From the NCBI GenBank assembly GCA_937952285.1, contig CALFZE010000007.1:1-26399 (forward strand): a DNA stretch of 26,399 nucleotides, given 5' to 3'. Below are positions 23,037-26,399 of the stretch, one piece after another (position 1 is the stretch's first letter; each line of letters opens with the position of its first letter). The notes beneath the pieces are model-generated. The model saw nothing but the letters and a program-made list of their open reading frames with translations, did no database searches and was not told where the DNA came from. The position numbers and the translations under genes were made by a program. The stretch is from UBA2428 sp002343545 (GTDB taxonomy: Bacteria > Bdellovibrionota > UBA2428).

Positions 23037-24730
23037 GCCGTCGCCTCCACGCCCTCGAGGCGGATCAGGCGGTGGCAGTAGCGGAGCGTGGAATCGCGGT
23101 GGGCGACCCACAGCAGCGTGCAATGCTTGAGTTCGCGGTCGAGGTTGCGCAGGATGCGCTCTTCCGTGACGGTGTCGACCGCGCTCAGGCAGTCGTCGAG
23201 CAAAAGGACCTCGGGCTTCGCGGCGAGCGCGCGCGCGATCGTGAGACGCTGCTTCTGTCCGCCCGATAGGTTAAGTCCCCATTCGCCGAGCGGCGTATCG
23301 AGACCCTTCGGGAAACCGCGCGCGTCTTCGGAAATACCCGCGATGTCGAGATAGTGCCAGATTTCCTCGTCGCTCATCTCGCGGTCGAGCGAGAGATTGG
23401 CGCGGATCGTGTCGGCGAAGAGGAAGGTCTTCTGCGGGACGACCTTGATGACCGAACGCAGGTGGGCGTGGGCGTACTCGCGGATCTCGCGGCCGCGCAG
23501 GTCGACGCGCCCTTCGTAGCCGCGCTCGAGGCCCGCGAGGATCTGGAGCAGCGTGGATTTGCCCGCGCCGATGGGACCCATGATGCCGACGCGTTCGCCG
23601 CTTTCGATGCGGAAGCTGAGGCCTTCGATGACGGGACGTTCGCGCCCGGGGTAGGCGAAGCGCAGGTCGCGGACTTCGTAAACGGGGTCGGTCGCCTTCG
23701 CGGTCGCTTCGCCGCCGGTGCGGAGCAGCGGGGCTTCGGCGGCATGCCAAAGATCGGCGACCCGGCGGAAACTCGTGAAGGAGCGCTGCCACTCGCTGAT
23801 GATCGTGCCGAGCTCGATGAGCGGGCCCTGGATGAGCAGCACGTAGCTCTGCATGGCCACGAAGGCGCCGATCGTCATCTCGCCCGCGAGCACCTTGCGG
23901 CTGCCCAAGACGATCAGGACGGCGAGGCTCAGGAGCGGCGCCACGCCGGTGACGGGAATGAAGGAGAGCGCGGTCTTCTGGACCTCGAAACGCTTGTTGC
24001 GGTAGTCGCGCGCGGATTCCGTGAGCCTTCCGATCCAGAAGGCGGAGGTACGGGTGAGTCGTTGGAGCCGGACGGATCCCACGGCCTGCGTCGCGAGGTC
24101 GGTCAAGTTCGAGAGCGAGCTCTGCGCTTCGTCGTGCTGCCGCGATTCCTTGCGCGCGAGGCGATCCATGATGACGGGCAGCACGGGAACGACGACGAGC
24201 GCCCACATCGTGAGCTCGACGTCGATCGTGAGCATGAAGAAAAGATTGAAGATGATGAGAAAGATGAAGTCGATCGTGCCGACGAGCGTGAAACCGAAGA
24301 TGAAACGCGCCGTCTGCGCGTCGCCCGCGGCGACGTTCATGATCTCGCCCGGCGAGAGGTCCGTCTCGAGACGTTCCTTCGGCAGGAAACGCACGCGGTT
24401 CCAGAGCAGCGAGCGCATCTTGGCGGAGACTTCGTGGGTCTGGCGGCCGAGCGTGACGCGCCAGAGCACGCGGCAGACCGCTTGCACGACGAGCACGAGC
24501 GCGAAGAAGGCCACGAGTCGCGCGACGTCGAGATCGCCCTTGGAGACGCCGTCGATGGCGTGCTGCACGATCTTCGGGACGACGGATTCCGTGATGTTCG
24601 TGCCGATCACGCTGAGCGCGCCGAACGCGTAGATCCAGCCGAAGCGACGGATGTGGCGGAGCCAAATCTTCGCGGGCCGCGCGCCGTTCAGCGCGCCCTC
24701 AAGGACTATGTCATTTCGGAGGGAAGACAT
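23033..24730 (-). CDS. ABC exporter half-transporter, MdlA-like, with degenerate Walker B
   Basis: This 565-residue partner subunit has membrane segments in about 30-310 and a nucleotide-binding domain with Walker A GPIGAGKS at 385-392, a perfect signature LSGGQ at 488-492, and the H-loop His544 in VAHRDST. Walker B reads LLLDDC, so Asp513 replaces the catalytic Glu. The two subunits therefore make one canonical and one degenerate ATP site, as in TmrAB, BmrCD and MdlAB. The ATG at 24730 was chosen; the frame also opens from a TTG at 24787. TAGTAT at 24749-24744 is a weak -10 candidate, and no Shine-Dalgarno is seen. Confidence 0.9.
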   Translation of the reverse strand: MSSLRNDIVLEGALNGARPAKIWLRHIRRFGWIYAFGALSVIGTNITESVVPKIVQHAIDGVSKGDLDVARLVAFFALVLVVQAVCRVLWRVTLGRQTHEVSAKMRSLLWNRVRFLPKERLETDLSPGEIMNVAAGDAQTARFIFGFTLVGTIDFIFLIIFNLFFMLTIDVELTMWALVVVPVLPVIMDRLARKESRQHDEAQSSLSNLTDLATQAVGSVRLQRLTRTSAFWIGRLTESARDYRNKRFEVQKTALSFIPVTGVAPLLSLAVLIVLGSRKVLAGEMTIGAFVAMQSYVLLIQGPLIELGTIISEWQRSFTSFRRVADLWHAAEAPLLRTGGEATAKATDPVYEVRDLRFAYPGRERPVIEGLSFRIESGERVGIMGPIGAGKSTLLQILAGLERGYEGRVDLRGREIREYAHAHLRSVIKVVPQKTFLFADTIRANLSLDREMSDEEIWHYLDIAGISEDARGFPKGLDTPLGEWGLNLSGGQKQRLTIARALAAKPEVLLLDDCLSAVDTVTEERILRNLDRELKHCTLLWVAHRDSTLRYCHRLIRLEGVEATA

Positions 24731-24813
24731 CGGAAACGCGCGGATACTAGCCCTGCGTTTGTCGGCATGCACGGCGCGCCGCTTCAAGTGCCCTGATTTG
24801 CAAAGACTCTTCG

Positions 24814-24835
24814 TTTATGGGAATTGATTTATGGG
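24814..24835. repeat. Short direct repeat upstream of the DksA-like gene
   Basis: TTTATGGG occurs at 24814-24821 and again at 24828-24835, 14 bp apart, in an AT-rich patch between the divergent ABC and DksA-like genes. It could be a paired regulator site. A chance repeat cannot be excluded. Confidence 0.25.
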
Positions 24836-24856
24836 GAGTTCAATAGGGAGGGCACT

Positions 24857-25441
24857 ATGAAGAAGACCACGTCTTCTGCCGTCAAGCGACCGGGCAAGGG
24901 TTCGCGCGCGGCAATGGTCGTCGCCAAGCCGACGACGCTCGTCGCGGCCAAAGCGACGGCAAAGTCCATTCAGAAGAAGCCGCTACGTCAGCAAGTGGTG
25001 GCACGTCCGGGCAAGGCGGCTCGTTCGCCTTCGGGCGTGACGTCGCTGACGTCGGCGCAACTGAAGGACCTCGACGCGAAGTTGCATCGTCTCAGTCGGG
25101 AGCTGAGCGAAGCGATCGCCGCGAAGACCTTTCAGTTCAACGCCGTCGAGACGACGGAAAGCCTTATCAAGGGAGACGACGCCGAAGTCGCCGAGAAGCA
25201 GCGGACGAACAACGCCGCCCTTCAGGAGCTTGATATCCTCAAGCACCGTCTCATCCTCGTGAAGCGGGGCATCGCCAAGATCAAGGCGGGTGTCTACGGG
25301 ATCTGCGAAGAGACCGAGGAGCCGATTGGCTTCGAGCGTCTCAACATCGTTCCCTGGGCGCGCTACTCGATCCACGTGCAGGAAATCCGCGAGCGCAAGC
25401 ATCGCGAGTTCCGGCGCAGCAAGCTGCACGCCGAGCTCTGA
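24857..25441 (+). CDS. DksA/TraR-like protein with basic H1-like tail and degenerate zinc finger
   Basis: This is a 194-residue protein. Residues 1-60 carry 15 Lys/Arg and no Asp or Glu, with many Ala, Pro and Ser, like histone-H1-type tails. Residues about 64-145 are a coiled coil with acidic Asp107/Asp108 at the tip. Residues 145-180 (GVYGICEETEEPIGFERLNIVP) align with the DksA zinc-finger segment. Only Cys150 of the four zinc cysteines is left; the others are Thr, Ser and Val. DksA proteins bind in the RNA polymerase secondary channel. This one may also bind nucleic acid through its tail (inferred). AGGGAGGG at 24845-24852 precedes the ATG. It abuts the convergent lipoprotein gene with no gap. 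Confidence 0.82.
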   Translation: MKKTTSSAVKRPGKGSRAAMVVAKPTTLVAAKATAKSIQKKPLRQQVVARPGKAARSPSGVTSLTSAQLKDLDAKLHRLSRELSEAIAAKTFQFNAVETTESLIKGDDAEVAEKQRTNNAALQELDILKHRLILVKRGIAKIKAGVYGICEETEEPIGFERLNIVPWARYSIHVQEIRERKHREFRRSKLHAEL

Positions 25442-26170
25442 TCAGTTCGCTTCCTTCGCGAGAAGGTTCCGGAAGCCGAGGTCCACGTCGTGGGCTTCGG
25501 CTTCCGCCATTTTGACGAGTCGCCGCGCGAAAGTGGGATGTCCGCGGAGCAAGAGCGCGATGCGCGCGGTCTCGGCGGCGCCGAGGGATTCGCGGTCCGC
25601 GTCTCCCCAGCTGCGTCCGACCGCCGCGAGAAAATCCGCCAGCTCCTTGGCCGAGGCGTAGCCGTCCGCGGGGGCTTTGAAGCGCGGGGCGAAGTCCGTC
25701 GCGGCGTTTTTCCCCTCGAGCAAGGCGCGCGCGTAGGCTTCGACGACGCTCCCCGCTTCGTAGTCGCGCCACGATTCGAAACGCGCGCGGACGAGGCCGG
25801 CCGTCTCGGCGCGAACGAGGTCGAGCCACCAGGGGCGTTTTTCCTCTTTCTCGCGGGCGCCCCAAAGCAACGGCGAACGATCTTCGCCGGGGATCGAAGG
25901 ATGCGTGGGCTCCGCGAGCATCGCGAAGGGTTTGGCGCGCGCGAGGGTCGATGTGCGAACTTCGGGCGCGAGCGAGACGAAGAAGGCCCAGACCGAAGCC
26001 GAGGCGGTCTTACGAGCCGCGGCGTCCAGGCGTTGGCTGCCTTCGCGCACGCTCAGGTTCGTGGCGGGCGGATGGATGGCGGGCCGCGACGAAGAACAAG
26101 CCGCGAGGCCGAGGGCGGCGCCCACAAGAAGTCCGAGGATTTGCTGCGGGGTCCTGTCGTCGTGCGGCAT
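25442..26170 (-). CDS. Putative lipoprotein of unknown function
   Basis: This is a 242-residue protein. After MPHDDRTPQQ, a hydrophobic stretch ends in the lipobox LAAC with Cys25, followed by SSSRP, so lipid anchoring in the envelope is expected. The rest is mainly helical in character and rich in Ala, Arg and Glu (LAAVGRSWGDADRE, RLVKMAEAEAHDVDLG). I recognise no enzyme motif. Its stop at 25442-25444 directly follows the stop of the DksA-like gene, so the two are convergent without a gap. It is divergent from the histone gene across 83 bp. Confidence 0.7.
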   Translation of the reverse strand: MPHDDRTPQQILGLLVGAALGLAACSSSRPAIHPPATNLSVREGSQRLDAAARKTASASVWAFFVSLAPEVRTSTLARAKPFAMLAEPTHPSIPGEDRSPLLWGAREKEEKRPWWLDLVRAETAGLVRARFESWRDYEAGSVVEAYARALLEGKNAATDFAPRFKAPADGYASAKELADFLAAVGRSWGDADRESLGAAETARIALLLRGHPTFARRLVKMAEAEAHDVDLGFRNLLAKEAN

Positions 26171-26207
26171 TCAGCTAAGGGAAATCTCACGGGCCTCTCC
26201 CGAAAAC

Positions 26208-26234
26208 AAGAACGATTCTGCTACAGTCGTTCTT
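26208..26234 (+). promoter_or_regulatory. Histone gene promoter: extended -10 inside an inverted repeat
   Basis: TGCTACAGT at 26219-26227 fits an extended -10. It lies within a perfect inverted repeat, AAGAACGA (26208-26215) and TCGTTCTT (26227-26234), with an 11-bp centre. The expected start is near 26234, so the repeat is mostly upstream of the RNA and more likely an operator than a hairpin. AAGGAGG at 26242-26248 follows. Confidence 0.5.
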
Positions 26235-26253
26235 TACTTTTAAGGAGGTCCGC

Positions 26254-26355
26254 ATGTCGGCTGAAGTTTTAGTGGTGGCTAGCAAAGTTAAGACGTTCAT
26301 TAAGCAAAACGGCGAGTGCAACACCGCCGCCGAGACGATCGAAGCAATCTCGAAG
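26254..26355 (+). CDS. Bacterial histone-fold protein, 5' part only (cut by adapter)
   Basis: The 34 genomic codons start MSAEVLVVASKVKTFIKQ and continue NGECNTAAETIEAISK. This matches my memory of the N-terminal half of Bdellovibrio histone Bd0055 (about 60 residues): helix 1 over SKVKTFIKQ, a loop, then helix 2 from TAAETIEAISK. Such histones coat DNA as dimers and are abundant in the nucleoid. The ribosome-binding site AAGGAGG is ideal, and the codons are less GC-rich than elsewhere, fitting high expression. The second half, with the DNA-contact R-x-T region of histone folds, is missing because adapter begins at 26356. In frame, six adapter residues (LSLIHI) and a stop at 26374-26376 give a false C-terminus. 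Confidence 0.75.
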
Positions 26356-26399
26356 CTGTCTCTTATACACATCTGACGCTGCCGACGAATAGAGAGGTG
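26356..26399. other. Illumina Nextera adapter read-through (not genomic)
   Basis: Bases 26356-26374 are CTGTCTCTTATACACATCT, the Tn5 mosaic end. They are followed by GACGCTGCCGACGA (26375-26388), ATAGAGAG (26389-26396; reverse complement of the i5 index CTCTCTAT, S/N/E502) and GTG, the start of the P5-side primer. This is untrimmed library adapter at a contig end and should be masked. Confidence 0.98.

Noticed and set aside
26187..26372. 61-codon minus-strand frame starting MCIRDS
   Set aside because: The start codon and first residues come from the Nextera adapter, and the rest is antisense to the histone gene and its promoter.
1..26399. tRNA, rRNA, CRISPR array, insertion sequence, prophage
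   Set aside because: No cloverleaf, rRNA core, regular spacer-repeat array, transposase or phage gene was recognised on either strand.

Overview
The window is a GC-rich bacterial contig with short intergenic gaps. Its best taxonomic clue is the cut-off gene at the right end. That gene encodes the first 34 residues of a small histone-fold protein which, as I remember it, closely resembles the Bdellovibrio bacteriovorus histone Bd0055. Together with a PF13645-type murein L,D-transpeptidase and several lipoproteins, this suggests Bdellovibrionota or a near relative. The placement is inferred from sequence memory, not from a search.

Layout. Positions 1-3346 lie on the minus strand. They hold a lipoprotein with Ig-like repeats that runs off the left edge, an exported L,D-transpeptidase and a renalase-like FAD oxidoreductase. 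A 22-bp divergent gap with a possible two-way promoter separates these from a plus-strand block at 3369-18135. That block carries guaB, guaA, purN, purB, purF, a fused purC-purD gene, purL, purQ, purH and purM. Most junctions are 0-1 nt gaps or 4-nt ATGA/GTGA overlaps. A divergent phosphopantetheinyl-transferase-like gene, an extended SDR and an outer-membrane beta-barrel gene follow on the same strand up to 20639. A 110-bp inverted-repeat element fills the convergent gap at 20640-20769. On the minus strand, 20770-24730 encodes an asymmetric two-subunit ABC exporter whose genes overlap each other and greB. The right end holds a DksA/TraR-like gene with a lysine-rich tail and a decayed zinc finger, a convergent lipoprotein, and the histone gene.

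Function. The purine block covers nearly the whole route from PRPP to IMP and on to GMP: PurF, PurD, PurN, PurL+PurQ, PurM, PurC, PurB, PurH, GuaB, GuaA. The AIR carboxylation step (PurE/PurK) and the AMP branch gene purA are not here. Two architectures stand out. PurC and PurD are fused in one 676-residue chain, and PurL is a 946-residue large-type protein split from its glutaminase PurQ.

The last 44 bases are not genomic. They match a Nextera transposase adapter followed by an i5 index and the start of the P5 side. This adapter cuts the histone gene and creates two false reading frames. The left edge lies inside a near-identical DNA repeat of the lipoprotein gene, which probably explains why the assembly stopped there.
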